Below are positions 1-9,257 of a stretch of 64,000 nucleotides of DNA, piece by piece. The stretch covers positions 620,001-684,000 of the forward strand of contig NC_006396.1 in NCBI RefSeq assembly GCF_000011085.1. The letters are read 5' to 3'. Made by a program: the position numbers and the translations under genes. Numbering within the stretch: the stretch's first letter is position 1; each line of letters begins with the position of its first letter. This DNA is from Haloarcula marismortui ATCC 43049 (GTDB taxonomy: Archaea; Halobacteriota; Halobacteria; Halobacteriales; Haloarculaceae). Below the pieces are notes generated by a model. The model saw nothing but the letters and a program-made list of their open reading frames with translations. It did no database searches and was not told the origin of the DNA.

Positions 1-124
1 AACATACGGGTGATTATGCCGGTTTTCACTCGAAACTACCCCGGAATTCACTCAAAAGCGAGTAGTGCGCGCGCGGGCGGTTACGGAAGGCTTTTCCTAC
101 CACGCTGGCTACCCGAGGGATATA

Positions 125-1885
125 ATGCCAGAGGACCTGAACTGGGCCATCGGCGGCGAAGCCGGCGATGGAATCGACTCCACCGGGAAGATTTTCGCGC
201 AGGCACTCTCCCGGGCTGGTCGACACGTCTTCACCTCAAAGGACTTCGCCTCCCGCATCCGTGGCGGGTACACTGCCTACAAGGTACGGACGTCAGTCGA
301 CCGCGTCGAGAGTGTCGTTGACCGCCTAGACATCCTGATTGCACTCACAGAGCGCACCATCCACGAGAACGAGGACGAACTCCACGAGGATTCCGTCATC
401 ATCTACGACGGTGAGCGCTCGACGATGCAGGACGTGGAAGTCCCCGGCGACGCGACGGCACTCGAAGTACCGCTGAAACGACTCGCGGAAGACGCGGGTG
501 GGGCCATCATGCTCAACGTCGTCGCCCTCGGCGCGGCGTGTGAAGTCACTGGCTTCCCCATCGAGAACCTCGACGAAAGCCTCGAAAAGCGCTTCGGCGA
601 CAAGGGCGAGGCCATCGTCGAGAACAACAAGGAAGCCGCCCGGAAGGGACAGCACTACGTCCAGGAGGAGTACGGCGAGTTCGACTACGACATGGAGACG
701 ACCGACGAGGACTACGTGCTTCTCAACGGCGACGAGGCCATCGGCATGGGTGCCATCGCCGCCGGCTGTCGCTTCTACTCCGGCTACCCAATCACGCCAG
801 CGACGGACGTGATGGAATACATGACCGGCCGTGTCGACCAGTTCGGTGGCAAAGTCGTTCAGGCCGAAGACGAACTCTCCGCGATCAACATGGCGCTTGG
901 CGCGGCACGTGCCGGTGCCCGAGCCATGACCGCCACGTCCGGTCCGGGTATCGACCTGATGACCGAGACGTTCGGGCTGGTCGCCACCAGCGAGACGCCG
1001 CTGGTCATCTGTGACGTGATGCGTTCCGGTCCGTCGACCGGGATGCCGACCAAGCAGGAGCAGGGCGACCTCAACATGACACTGTACGGCGGCCACGGCG
1101 AAATTCCGCGGTTCGTCGTCGCTCCGACGACTGTCTCGGAGTGCTTCTGGAAGACCGTCGAGGCGTTCAACCTCGCCGAAAAATACCAGACGCCGGTCTT
1201 CCTCGTCTCGGACCTCGCAATGGCCGTGACGGAACAGACCTTCTCCCCCGAGACCTTCGACATGGACGAAGTCGAAATCGACCGCGGGAAGGTCGTCGAC
1301 GAGAACGAGATCGACGCCTGGCTGGACGAGAAGGGGCGCTTCCAGGCCCACTTCGCGGCCGCAGACGGGGTCTCGCCGCGTGCGTTCCCCGGCACGACCG
1401 ACGGCGCGCACATGACGACCGGCCTCGAACACGACGAACTCGGCCGGCGGACCGAAGACACGGACGTGCGTATCGAGCAGGTCGACAAGCGCCAGCGGAA
1501 AGTCGAGACCGCCCGCGAGCAGGAGGACTTCGACTACCGCGAGTTCGGCGACTCCGACGCCGATACGCTCGTCATCTCCTGGGGCTCCAACGAAGGAGCC
1601 CTGCGCGAGGGGCTGACGCTGCTGGAGGAAGACGGCTACGACGTGCGGTTCCTCTCGGTGCCGTACATCTTCCCGCGGCCGGACCTCTCCGAAGAGATCG
1701 AAGCCGCAGAGGACGTTATTGTCGTCGAGTGTAACGCCACTGGCCAGTTTGCGGATGTCATTGAGCACGACGTCCTCGAACGGGTACAGCGCATCAACAA
1801 GTACAACGGCGTGCGGTTCAAAGCAGACGAACTGGCAACCGAGATCAAGCAAACGCTTGACACACCCCCGGAGGCAACACAATGA
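125..1885 (+). CDS. korA: 2-oxoacid:ferredoxin oxidoreductase, alpha subunit
   Basis: Large subunit of a CoA-dependent 2-oxoacid:ferredoxin oxidoreductase, which oxidatively decarboxylates a 2-oxoacid to acyl-CoA and reduces ferredoxin in the cytoplasm. At 586 aa it has the fused gamma-alpha layout: gamma-type domain near residues 1-190 (IGGEAGDGIDSTGK) and alpha pyrimidine-binding domain from about 210 (FYSGYPITPATDVMEY, then TATSGPGIDLM). The start at MPEDLNW matches where the gamma domain should begin; an upstream in-frame GTG/ATG would add about 20 unconserved residues. It overlaps the beta gene by 4 nt, so the two are translationally coupled. The length suits the haloarchaeal Kor (2-oxoglutarate) rather than the longer Por enzyme, but substrate is inference. 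Confidence 0.9.
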   Translation: MPEDLNWAIGGEAGDGIDSTGKIFAQALSRAGRHVFTSKDFASRIRGGYTAYKVRTSVDRVESVVDRLDILIALTERTIHENEDELHEDSVIIYDGERSTMQDVEVPGDATALEVPLKRLAEDAGGAIMLNVVALGAACEVTGFPIENLDESLEKRFGDKGEAIVENNKEAARKGQHYVQEEYGEFDYDMETTDEDYVLLNGDEAIGMGAIAAGCRFYSGYPITPATDVMEYMTGRVDQFGGKVVQAEDELSAINMALGAARAGARAMTATSGPGIDLMTETFGLVATSETPLVICDVMRSGPSTGMPTKQEQGDLNMTLYGGHGEIPRFVVAPTTVSECFWKTVEAFNLAEKYQTPVFLVSDLAMAVTEQTFSPETFDMDEVEIDRGKVVDENEIDAWLDEKGRFQAHFAAADGVSPRAFPGTTDGAHMTTGLEHDELGRRTEDTDVRIEQVDKRQRKVETAREQEDFDYREFGDSDADTLVISWGSNEGALREGLTLLEEDGYDVRFLSVPYIFPRPDLSEEIEAAEDVIVVECNATGQFADVIEHDVLERVQRINKYNGVRFKADELATEIKQTLDTPPEATQ

Positions 1886-2745
1886 GTTCCGACGTTCGCT
1901 TCACAGACTTCAAATCCGACAAGCAACCGACCTGGTGTCCCGGCTGCGGTGACTTCGGGACGATGAACGGCATGATGAAGGCACTGGCAGAGACGGGCAA
2001 CGACCCCGACAACACCTTCATCGTCGCCGGTATCGGCTGTTCCGGTAAGATCGGGACGTACATGCACAGCTACGCGCTCCACGGCGTCCACGGCCGCGCG
2101 CTGCCGGTGGGCATCGGCGTGAAGATGGCCAACCCGGACCTCGAAGTGATGGTCTCGGGCGGTGACGGTGACGGGTACTCCATCGGTGCCGGCCACTTCA
2201 TCCACGCGGTGCGGCGCAACGTCGACATGAGCTACGTCGTGATGGACAACCGGATTTACGGGCTGACCAAGGGGCAGGCCTCGCCGACCTCGCGTGAGGA
2301 CTTCGAGACCTCGACCTCACCTGACGGGCCGAACCAGCCGCCGGTCAATCCGAAGGCGCTGGCGCTGGCTTCCGGTGCGACGTTCATCGCGCAGTCGTTC
2401 TCCTCGAACGCACAGCGACACGCCGAGATTGTCCAGAAGGCCGTCGAACACGACGGCTTCGGCTTCGTGAACGTCTACTCACCGTGTGTGACGTTCAACG
2501 ACGTGGACACCTACGACTACTTCCGCGACGCCATCGTGGACCTCGACGAGACCGACCACGACCCGGCGGACCGCGACCAGGCCAAGGACAAGATCCTCGA
2601 AAGCGAGAAGGAGTACATGGGCGTCCTGTATCAGGATGAAGACTCCGTTCCCTTCGAGGAACGCGAGGGCGTCGAGGGCTCGATGGCTGAGATTCCGGAC
2701 GGCGCGCCTGAGGGCGCGATGGATCTCGTCCGCGAGTTCTACTAA
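1882..2745 (+). CDS. korB: 2-oxoacid:ferredoxin oxidoreductase, beta subunit
   Basis: Thiamine-diphosphate-binding beta subunit (287 aa) that completes the heterodimer encoded with korA. Visible signatures are the N-terminal WCPGCGDFG, the IGCSGKIG segment, and the ThDP/Mg motif GGDGDGYSIGAGH followed by MDNRIYGLTKGQASPT. The cysteines in the first two segments are expected Fe-S ligands in this family. The ATG lies inside the end of korA (ATGA overlap). Three strong hairpins follow the stop codon and probably end the transcript. Family assignment is secure; 2-oxoglutarate rather than pyruvate as substrate is inferred from length. Confidence 0.9.
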   Translation: MSSDVRFTDFKSDKQPTWCPGCGDFGTMNGMMKALAETGNDPDNTFIVAGIGCSGKIGTYMHSYALHGVHGRALPVGIGVKMANPDLEVMVSGGDGDGYSIGAGHFIHAVRRNVDMSYVVMDNRIYGLTKGQASPTSREDFETSTSPDGPNQPPVNPKALALASGATFIAQSFSSNAQRHAEIVQKAVEHDGFGFVNVYSPCVTFNDVDTYDYFRDAIVDLDETDHDPADRDQAKDKILESEKEYMGVLYQDEDSVPFEEREGVEGSMAEIPDGAPEGAMDLVREFY

Positions 2746-2750
2746 GTACC

Positions 2751-2863
2751 TTTTTGCGCCTCGGGTGCGCTTCGCGCACCACTCGGCGCAAAAATCTACG
2801 CTAAAAAGGCCGGAATCGAGGCCACAGCCTCGATTCCGGTGAAACGGCGGCCTGCGGCCGCCG
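2751..2863. terminator. Three consecutive stem-loops after korB
   Basis: Three inverted repeats follow korB within about 115 bases. The first (2751-2794) pairs a T5 run and GCGCC with GGCGC and A5 around an inner GGTGCGC/GCGCACC stem. The second (2810-2839) is a perfect 13-bp stem, CCGGAATCGAGGC with its complement. The third (2845-2863) is a GC-only CGGCGGC hairpin. Position and structure suggest a terminator or transcript-stabilising end, but archaeal termination relies mainly on U-runs, so the role of the GC hairpins is unproven. Confidence 0.5.
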
Positions 2864-2994
2864 TATGCTACCTGCTGTTTCTATTGGCTTACCGAGGGGG
2901 CCGTTTTTACTAACGGACCCTGGCAGCGAGTTGTGGCGAGTGTAACGCTGCCGAATGGTTTCATTTATGACAACCGAATGAGAACTGTGCGGAG

Positions 2995-3789
2995 ATGGGT
3001 GGCACGCTTGACTACGACGAAGCGGAAGCCCGGCAGGAGGAAGCGATATACAGAACACCGGCCGCAGCGGCGCGTCGGGAGCGAGTCCGGGGCCTGCTCG
3101 CACCCGAACCAGGCGACACCGTTCTTTCTATTGGCTGTGGGCCGGGCTTCGAGCCGGCGGAGATTGGCTGGGCGGTCGGCAACGAGGGACACGTTCACGG
3201 TATCGACCGGAGCCAGGCGATGCTTGAACTCGCCCGAGAACGCTGTGCCTCGCTCCCGCAGGTGACCGTGTCACAGGGAGACGCCGGTGACCTTCCAGTG
3301 GCCGACGAATCGGTCGATGCGGCCGTTGCGGTGCAGGTGTTCGAGTACCTCGAAACAGTTTCTTCGGCGGTTGCAGAACTGGCCCGAGTCCTGCGGCCCG
3401 GCGGGTCCGCTGTCGTCTGTGACGCTGATTTCGCGTCGCTTGTCTGGCGCAGTCCCAATCCAGAGCGAATGGCCCGCGTCCTCAGGGCGTTCGACGACCA
3501 CTGCCCGCAGCCACGGCTCGGCTCCCGTCTGGCCCCTGTTCTCCGTGAGGCTGGGCTGACGGTCGACCGGGTCGAACCGAACACTATTGTCAACACCCGA
3601 CTCGAAGAAGAGACGTTCGCGTATCATCTCATGCAGTTCATTGAGGACTATGCGGCCGACCATGGAGCTATCGGGCGGATGGCGGCACAGGCCTGGGCGA
3701 ACGACCTCCGGGAGCAGGAGGTCGCCGGGGAGACGTTTTTCAGTTTCACACAGTACTGCTATTTCGTTCGCAAACCTGTGTCGCGGTAG
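2995..3789 (+). CDS. Class I SAM-dependent methyltransferase
   Basis: A 264-aa Rossmann-fold methyltransferase of the UbiE/Methyltransf_11 type. Motif I is VLSIGCGPGFEPAEIG near residues 43-58, the acidic motif II follows (GIDRSQAMLELAR), and the post-I region has QGDAGDLPVADESVDAAVAVQVFEY-like sequence typical of this class. A TATA-like CATTTATG lies about 30 nt upstream of the ATG, consistent with a leaderless transcript. The acceptor substrate cannot be read from the sequence; relatives act on quinones, small molecules or proteins. It appears monocistronic. Confidence 0.8.
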   Translation: MGGTLDYDEAEARQEEAIYRTPAAAARRERVRGLLAPEPGDTVLSIGCGPGFEPAEIGWAVGNEGHVHGIDRSQAMLELARERCASLPQVTVSQGDAGDLPVADESVDAAVAVQVFEYLETVSSAVAELARVLRPGGSAVVCDADFASLVWRSPNPERMARVLRAFDDHCPQPRLGSRLAPVLREAGLTVDRVEPNTIVNTRLEEETFAYHLMQFIEDYAADHGAIGRMAAQAWANDLREQEVAGETFFSFTQYCYFVRKPVSR

Positions 3790-3892
3790 GTCGGCGATAT
3801 GGTGGAGGCGAAGCGCCAGACACCATGTCCTCCGGGCCCACACACAATAGAATCGGGTTCGGACCCATATGCTGGTATCCCTAACAAAATGC

Positions 3893-5263
3893 ATGCACGT
3901 TTTCTGGCATCAGCGGGACCTCCGAATACCGGACAATCGAGGGTTGACTGCCGCCGCCGCGGACGACGAAGTACTGCCGGTGTACGTTCTCGACACGGAC
4001 CTGCTGGCAAACATCGGGAAGCGGCAAAAAGCGTTTCTGCTGGCTGGTGTCCGGGCGCTGAAACAGGCGTATCGGGACCACGGCGGGGAGTTACTCGTCA
4101 AGAAGGGGACCGCCGTTGATGTGCTTTCGAATGTTGTCGATGAGTACGATGCCGACCGGGTGTACTACAACGAGCATTACCGGCCCGCGCGGCGGAACCG
4201 CCAGCGGCGAGTCGACGAAGCGCTCCCGACGAAATCGCTGACCGACCTCGTGCTCGTCGACCCGGCGGGGCTCGATAGCCAGTACGAGAACCACAGTCGC
4301 TTTTACGACGACTGGCAGGCCCACCACAAGCTGCCGCCGGTCGGCAGTCCGGACTCGGGCTCACTCGTCGACGTGTCGGACCCGACGACAGCGCCGACCA
4401 TTGAGACGGAGATGGACCTGCCGACGCCCGGCTACGAGGGCGCACGGCAGCGGTACGACGACTTCCTCACCGGCGGCATCGAGACGTACAACGATACCCG
4501 AGATGATATGCAGGCCGCCGTCGAGCGGCCGACCAGCGCTGTCTCGCGTATGTCGCCGTACCTCGCAGCGGGGATGATCGGCATCCGCGAGATGTGGCGC
4601 GATGCCTCTGACCGACATACAGAAGCCACCGGCGACGCCCAGCGGAACATCCAGAAGTACCGCTACGAACTCTCGTGGCGCGAACAGAGCTACCACCTGC
4701 TGTACTACAACCCAACGCTGCTGTCGGAGAACTACAAGACGTTCCCGAACCGTATCGAGTGGGAAAACGACGAGGACAACTTCGAGGCTTGGAAGCACGG
4801 CGAGACGGGGTATCCATTCATCGACGCCGGGATGCGCCAGCTCGAACAGGAGGGGTACATCCACAACCGGCCGCGCCAGAACGTCGCGTCCTTCCTCACA
4901 AAGCATCTCCTCGTCGACTGGCGCGAGGGGGCGCGACACTTCCGGAAGCGACTGGTCGACCACGACCCGGCTAACAACGCCGCCAGCTGGCAGTGGACGG
5001 CCTCGACCGGGACCGACTCCGTGGACGTGCGAATCTTCGACCCGGTCGCACAGATGAGCAAGTACGACAGTGGGGCGGACTACGTCACCGAGTACGTTCC
5101 GGAACTTCGTGGCGTTCCGTCGACCAAGATCGTCGACTGGCCGACGCTCTCGGACGGCGAACGCGAGGAACTGGCCCCGGACTACTACCACCCAATCGTT
5201 GACCGGAACGCCGCCTACGAGCGCGCACAGCGCGTGTTCGAGACAGCGCTGGGGAAGCGGTAG
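3893..5263 (+). CDS. phr2: Deoxyribodipyrimidine photolyase (cryptochrome/photolyase family)
   Basis: Flavoprotein that uses blue light to repair UV-induced pyrimidine dimers in DNA, a useful function for a surface-brine organism. The N-terminal antenna domain opens with HVFWHQRDLRIPDNRGL and the C-terminal FAD domain carries family motifs such as ELSWREQSYHLLYY, FIDAGMRQL, and NNAASWQWTASTGTD then RIFDPVAQMSKYD. I place the start at the ATG just before HVFWHQ (456 aa), the usual N terminus; an ATG 24 nt earlier is possible. CPD class I photolyase is likely; a cryptochrome role cannot be excluded. Confidence 0.9.
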   Translation: MHVFWHQRDLRIPDNRGLTAAAADDEVLPVYVLDTDLLANIGKRQKAFLLAGVRALKQAYRDHGGELLVKKGTAVDVLSNVVDEYDADRVYYNEHYRPARRNRQRRVDEALPTKSLTDLVLVDPAGLDSQYENHSRFYDDWQAHHKLPPVGSPDSGSLVDVSDPTTAPTIETEMDLPTPGYEGARQRYDDFLTGGIETYNDTRDDMQAAVERPTSAVSRMSPYLAAGMIGIREMWRDASDRHTEATGDAQRNIQKYRYELSWREQSYHLLYYNPTLLSENYKTFPNRIEWENDEDNFEAWKHGETGYPFIDAGMRQLEQEGYIHNRPRQNVASFLTKHLLVDWREGARHFRKRLVDHDPANNAASWQWTASTGTDSVDVRIFDPVAQMSKYDSGADYVTEYVPELRGVPSTKIVDWPTLSDGEREELAPDYYHPIVDRNAAYERAQRVFETALGKR

Positions 5264-5292
5264 TCGGTTCGAGCGCGTTGCTGACGCCGTTT

Positions 5293-5502
5293 TCAGTCCT
5301 TGTCGACCATCACTTCACTGGCCTTGATTACCGCCGACACCTCGTCGCCTTCGGCAAGGTCGAGTCGGTCGGCGGACCCGCGTGTGATCGTCGACGTGAC
5401 CGTCTCGCCGCCGTCCAGTTCGATGACGATCTCCGCCATCACTTCGTCCGTCGTCACCGAGCGAATCGTCCCGCTGAGATTGTTCCGGGCACTGAGTGCC
5501 AT
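5293..5502 (-). CDS. TOBE-domain molybdenum-binding protein (Mop-like)
   Basis: A 69-aa stand-alone TOBE/Mop domain that binds molybdate or tungstate oxyanions. Evidence is the N terminus ALSARNNLSGTIRSV, the central DGGETVTSTITRGSADRL and the C-terminal EGDEVSAVIKASEVMV, all typical of molbindin. Such proteins form oligomeric rings that store or sense molybdate. No molybdate transporter is adjacent. It converges with the photolyase gene. Confidence 0.85.
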   Translation of the reverse strand: MALSARNNLSGTIRSVTTDEVMAEIVIELDGGETVTSTITRGSADRLDLAEGDEVSAVIKASEVMVDKD

Positions 5503-5587
5503 ACGAATTAGTTAGGTAGGTAACGGTAATACAGTTGTCATCCCGGGAAGTATGGCCGCGGGGCTGGCAGGCAGACAGCCGGTATAG

Positions 5588-6070
5588 TCATGATTCGGCC
5601 GTGAACAGCCATGCCGACACCGCGATAGCTCCGGTGACGCCCGTGAGCCAGATGTCCGTACTCAGATACAGCCCCGGCGTTGGCGGGTGGTACTGTGTCA
5701 GGGGCCACAGCACTTCGTACGACCGTCCAGAGGCCTTCAGCAGGAGCGCATCGGCAAACAGGTGACTGGCCGCCCCGAGCGACAGCAACCCGACCACGCG
5801 CCGTCGGTCGGAGCGGTTCACGACGACCGCCCCTACGAGAACGGCGACGAACGCGCCGCCGAGCGTGTGGACGCCCAGCCAGTCAAAGGGGATGTCCAGC
5901 GCCGCCTCGACGGTCGCGGAGTCCACTAGGAGCTTGATTTTCGCCATATCCGGAATAAACGCGCCCGCCATACCCACAGTCACATACTCGCCAGTGAGCC
6001 AGTCGTACCGCAGTGACAGGAGGGTACAGATGGTGAACGCGATGAAAGCGTGCGAGAGCAGGTCCGGCAT
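5588..6070 (-). CDS. YdjM/DUF457-like integral membrane protein (putative metal-dependent hydrolase)
   Basis: 160-aa membrane protein opening with MPDLLSHAFIAFTIC, the histidine-containing N terminus of the YdjM-like membrane-bound hydrolase family, followed by about four hydrophobic segments and a conserved HLFADALLL segment. These proteins are annotated as membrane-bound metal-dependent hydrolases but their reaction is unknown. Its ATG overlaps the stop of the upstream gene by one base (TGATG), so the two form a coupled pair. A second family member lies at 58968-59660. Confidence 0.7.
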   Translation of the reverse strand: MPDLLSHAFIAFTICTLLSLRYDWLTGEYVTVGMAGAFIPDMAKIKLLVDSATVEAALDIPFDWLGVHTLGGAFVAVLVGAVVVNRSDRRRVVGLLSLGAASHLFADALLLKASGRSYEVLWPLTQYHPPTPGLYLSTDIWLTGVTGAIAVSAWLFTAES

Positions 6071-6618
6071 CAGGCACGCACCTCCTGCACCTGTGTGCGG
6101 AGAGCCCGTATCGGCCGGAGTGGCTCCTCACGCCGGCATAGTGCCCCTGTCTGCCAGTTCAGCCGCCAACCACAGACTAGCCGTCCGAGGGTCCACAGGC
6201 CGGCGAGGGCAGAAACGAGGTACATCGCAACGTAGTTTGTCGCGGGCACACTCACGCTGTTCTCCGCGGTGATGGTCCAATCCGGGCCGAGCGTCCCGTA
6301 CACCTGCAGCGATTCGCCTTCGTCGACGGCTCTGTCGACGTTCCGGACCACGATCGCGAGTGTGCCGCTGTAGCGTTTGCCGTTGGCAGCGTACTCGTAC
6401 TCGACGGCGATTTCAACCGGCTCAGTTCCGGTGACCGTGCCAGTCACCTGAACAGACTCGCCGACGTACCTGTCGTAGTCCGCAGCTAGTGCGTCCTCTG
6501 CGGGATAATCGCCCAGTTCGGAGGCCGGCGTGGCGGTGCCGAATCCGACCATGAGTGCGAACAGCACGGCCAGCAATCCGCAGATAGCTGCGGCCCTGCC
6601 CACCCACGAGTGAAGCAT
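6070..6618 (-). CDS. Membrane-anchored protein of unknown function
   Basis: 182 aa. A hydrophobic N-terminal segment (about residues 8-30) is followed by an extracellular-looking acidic domain containing VGESVQVTGTVTGTEPVEI and LQVYGTLGPDW, which resembles a small OB-like beta-barrel. A second hydrophobic segment lies near 125-148 and a basic C-terminal tail follows. I do not recognise the family. It is the first gene of a two-gene unit with the YdjM-like protein, translationally coupled through TGATG, so the two products probably act at the membrane together. Confidence 0.65.
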   Translation of the reverse strand: MLHSWVGRAAAICGLLAVLFALMVGFGTATPASELGDYPAEDALAADYDRYVGESVQVTGTVTGTEPVEIAVEYEYAANGKRYSGTLAIVVRNVDRAVDEGESLQVYGTLGPDWTITAENSVSVPATNYVAMYLVSALAGLWTLGRLVCGWRLNWQTGALCRREEPLRPIRALRTQVQEVRA

Positions 6619-6686
6619 TCAAATCTCGGTGCGGGCGGCGGGATATAAACTCTGGCGCTTGGGTCGAATCGATATCGCTCGTGCGC

Positions 6687-7856
6687 CTACTCAGGCTTGC
6701 CGGGCAGGACGTCCGGGTCGCCGGAGCGGTAGATGTACTCGACAGCGACGCCGGTCAACGGCGAGTCGGCGGCCGTTGCGTAGGACTTCGCGAGGTCGAG
6801 GTACTGTTCGGTCACGTCGACGACGCGCCGATAGGCGGCTTCGTCGTCGGGCGCGAGCAGGTACTCGGCGGTAACGGGTGTCAGTTGCCCCTCCGCGCGG
6901 TCGTCGTCGTAGTCGTCGACGTCGTCGAGCCACACCTGTGCGCCGATGATGGCGAGGACGATGGCCTTGGCGAACTCGTCGTCGATATCGAGGCCAGCGA
7001 GTCGGTAGAGGTCAAGCATCCCGTCGTAAAGGACGCCGACACGGGCGTACTGGGTCTTGCTGTAGGGGAGTTCCTTCTCCGTCTCCGTGAGTGTCGCTGG
7101 CTCCTCGTCGTACTCGGCGAACTTGTACGCCTCGCGGATATCAGTCAGGGCATCGGCGTCACCGTCCTCGGCCGCGGTCATCAGCTCCCGGAAGTAGTCG
7201 TCACGGTCCTGATGGGCTTCGCTGTAGTCGACGGCCCACTGGTACGCGTTCTCGACAACAGGTGGCATGTCTTCCAACAGACCGTCAAGATGGGACTGTA
7301 GCGCGGATTGGGCGACCTCGGCGACGCGGCGGCGGTCGGCCTCGCTCGCGTCAAAGTCCACCTCGAAATCTTCGAACTCGTCGTCATTGATGGCGTCGCG
7401 CATGTCACCGTCGATGAGCGCCTCAATGGAGAGACGGGTCATCTGCTCGGCGCGGACGACCATCTCGCGGGGGGCGAGGTCCTGTGCCGGCCCCTGTTCC
7501 AGCGCCGTCTCGTCGACTGTTGGAACCCCGTTGGCGATAGCGTCAATGACAGGGTCACCGGGTGCTTGCTGACGAGCGTTGCGGTAGACGTAGCCCAGCG
7601 TTAGCTGTGCGGGCAGAATAAGTTTCGTGTCATAGGAGAACTCGACTGGCCGGCCGAACTCGTCTTCGAGGGCGTCCTCGATGCGGTCGGTTACGTCGTT
7701 GACCATCGCCTCTGTGCGCTCGTCGATCTCGGATTTCAGCGAGAGACTGCCGGCGTCGAACACGCCGGTGTCCGCGTAGTATCCCAGCACTGCCCGTAGT
7801 GCCGTGGGAAGCCGCCGCCTGTCCGCGAGCACGCCCGCGCCTGTCTTGAGAACCAT
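6687..7856 (-). CDS. Haloarchaeal conserved protein of unknown function (389 aa)
   Basis: A long, strongly acidic, cysteine-free, mostly alpha-helical soluble protein. The start MVLKTGAGVLADRRRLP is preceded by a divergent promoter region shared with the flavoprotein gene at 7968. Internal sequence such as EAMVNDVTDRIEDALEDEF and helical stretches in the C-terminal half give no enzyme motif I know. Length and codon use are fully consistent with a native expressed gene. Function unknown. Confidence 0.7.
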   Translation of the reverse strand: MVLKTGAGVLADRRRLPTALRAVLGYYADTGVFDAGSLSLKSEIDERTEAMVNDVTDRIEDALEDEFGRPVEFSYDTKLILPAQLTLGYVYRNARQQAPGDPVIDAIANGVPTVDETALEQGPAQDLAPREMVVRAEQMTRLSIEALIDGDMRDAINDDEFEDFEVDFDASEADRRRVAEVAQSALQSHLDGLLEDMPPVVENAYQWAVDYSEAHQDRDDYFRELMTAAEDGDADALTDIREAYKFAEYDEEPATLTETEKELPYSKTQYARVGVLYDGMLDLYRLAGLDIDDEFAKAIVLAIIGAQVWLDDVDDYDDDRAEGQLTPVTAEYLLAPDDEAAYRRVVDVTEQYLDLAKSYATAADSPLTGVAVEYIYRSGDPDVLPGKPE

Positions 7857-7967
7857 TGTATGTCGCCCCGGGTGTTCCCGTCATGGTAGTGGGGCCGTCT
7901 TTACCCTTTCGAGAGCGCCCTCGGTGGATTCGGAAAGACTGATTACCGACAGGAAATACTCACAACC

Positions 7968-9203
7968 ATGCGCGAGCGCTTTGACGTGGTAATAGCCGGA
8001 GCCGGGCCTGCCGGGGCGCAGTGTGCCCGTGATCTAGCGGAGCGAAACTACGAGGTGCTCGTTCTCGAAAGCGAGCCCGAAGACGGGTTCCCGCGTCAGA
8101 GCAACAAGTCCACCGCCGGGACATTCATGTCGGCGATGACGGGCTTTGCCATTCCCGATGACGTGGTGATGAACTACACGGACAACGTCGTCCTTGAGTC
8201 CCCTAACGACCACTACGTCCGCAATCAGACCGGAGCCGTTCTGGAGTTTGCGGAGTTCAAACAGTGGCTTGTCTCGGAGGGACGAGACAAGGGCGCGACC
8301 TACCGCTTTGACTCCCGCGTCTCGGCCCCCATCATGGAAAACGGTGAGATCGTCGGTGTCCGCTATGACGGCGACGAAGAGGTGTATGCGGACATCGTCA
8401 TCGACGCCACCGGCCCTGCCGCGCCGCTGGCGAAGGAACTTGACGTGTGTAACCTCCAGCGGAATCATCAGGCTATCGGCGTCGAGTACGAGTTTGAGGG
8501 CGTCGAAGTCGACCACGACGACTACGCTGACCTCCGAGATGCGATGATGCTCCGCCTGGATCACGACCTCGCCCCGGGTGGCTACTCCTGGATTTTCCAC
8601 ACCGGCGAAGACACGGCGAAAGTCGGCCTCTGTTACATCCAGAACGGCTCCCACCAGAAGTACGCAAAAGACGGGATGGGCATCGACGACTATCTCGAGT
8701 ACTGGCTCGATTCGGACCCCCGGTTCGACGACGCCGAGCGAATCGAGGGCACACAGGCCCACCGCGGGTCGGCCCACATCCAGCCCCCTGACTCGATGAG
8801 CACGGACAACTTCATGGCTATCGGCGATACTGTTCCGACCGTCGACCCGCTGTGGGGCGAGGGGATTCATAAAGGGATGAAGTCGGCCCGCGCCGCCGCC
8901 GCAACGGCTGATTCGGCGCTCAAACCAGACGAACCCGACACCTCGGCGGAGAACCTCTCTGTCTACGACCAACTCTGGCACAGCGAGGTGGCCCCGAAAC
9001 ACAACGCCCGCCTGATGATGACGGAACTGCTGTATCTCGCCCCGAACGAGCGGTACGACCAGCTGATGGACGACCTCCGGAGCACCGGACAGGACACCCT
9101 TCGGCAGATCAACGGCGGCGACCGTCGGGCGATTGCGAAGCTAACCCACCTCTCGGATATGCCGATTCTCGTCGAATACGCGCGCCGCCGCCTCGATATT
9201 TGA
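7968..9203 (+). CDS. FAD-dependent oxidoreductase, geranylgeranyl reductase family
   Basis: 411-aa flavoprotein with an N-terminal dinucleotide-binding motif VVIAGAGPAGAQCARDLAE and the later FAD motif FMAIGDTVPTVDPLWGEGIH. This arrangement is that of the geranylgeranyl reductase/digeranylgeranylglycerophospholipid reductase family, which saturates isoprenoid chains of archaeal lipids. Haloarchaea carry several paralogues, some acting on menaquinone or other isoprenoids, so the exact substrate is open. It is transcribed divergently from the 389-aa unknown and followed 54 nt later by the NAD-kinase-like gene. Confidence 0.8.
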   Translation: MRERFDVVIAGAGPAGAQCARDLAERNYEVLVLESEPEDGFPRQSNKSTAGTFMSAMTGFAIPDDVVMNYTDNVVLESPNDHYVRNQTGAVLEFAEFKQWLVSEGRDKGATYRFDSRVSAPIMENGEIVGVRYDGDEEVYADIVIDATGPAAPLAKELDVCNLQRNHQAIGVEYEFEGVEVDHDDYADLRDAMMLRLDHDLAPGGYSWIFHTGEDTAKVGLCYIQNGSHQKYAKDGMGIDDYLEYWLDSDPRFDDAERIEGTQAHRGSAHIQPPDSMSTDNFMAIGDTVPTVDPLWGEGIHKGMKSARAAAATADSALKPDEPDTSAENLSVYDQLWHSEVAPKHNARLMMTELLYLAPNERYDQLMDDLRSTGQDTLRQINGGDRRAIAKLTHLSDMPILVEYARRRLDI

Positions 9204-9257
9204 GGCGACCGCGCGAAGTGCGGCAGGTTTTTTTCCGCCGGCCCGGAGTTTCAGACG

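Noticed and set aside
326-1882. Long open frame on the minus strand across korA
   Set aside because: GC-rich codon bias leaves antisense frames open. Composition (Val/Arg/His-rich) is unlike haloarchaeal proteins and korA is certain on the other strand.
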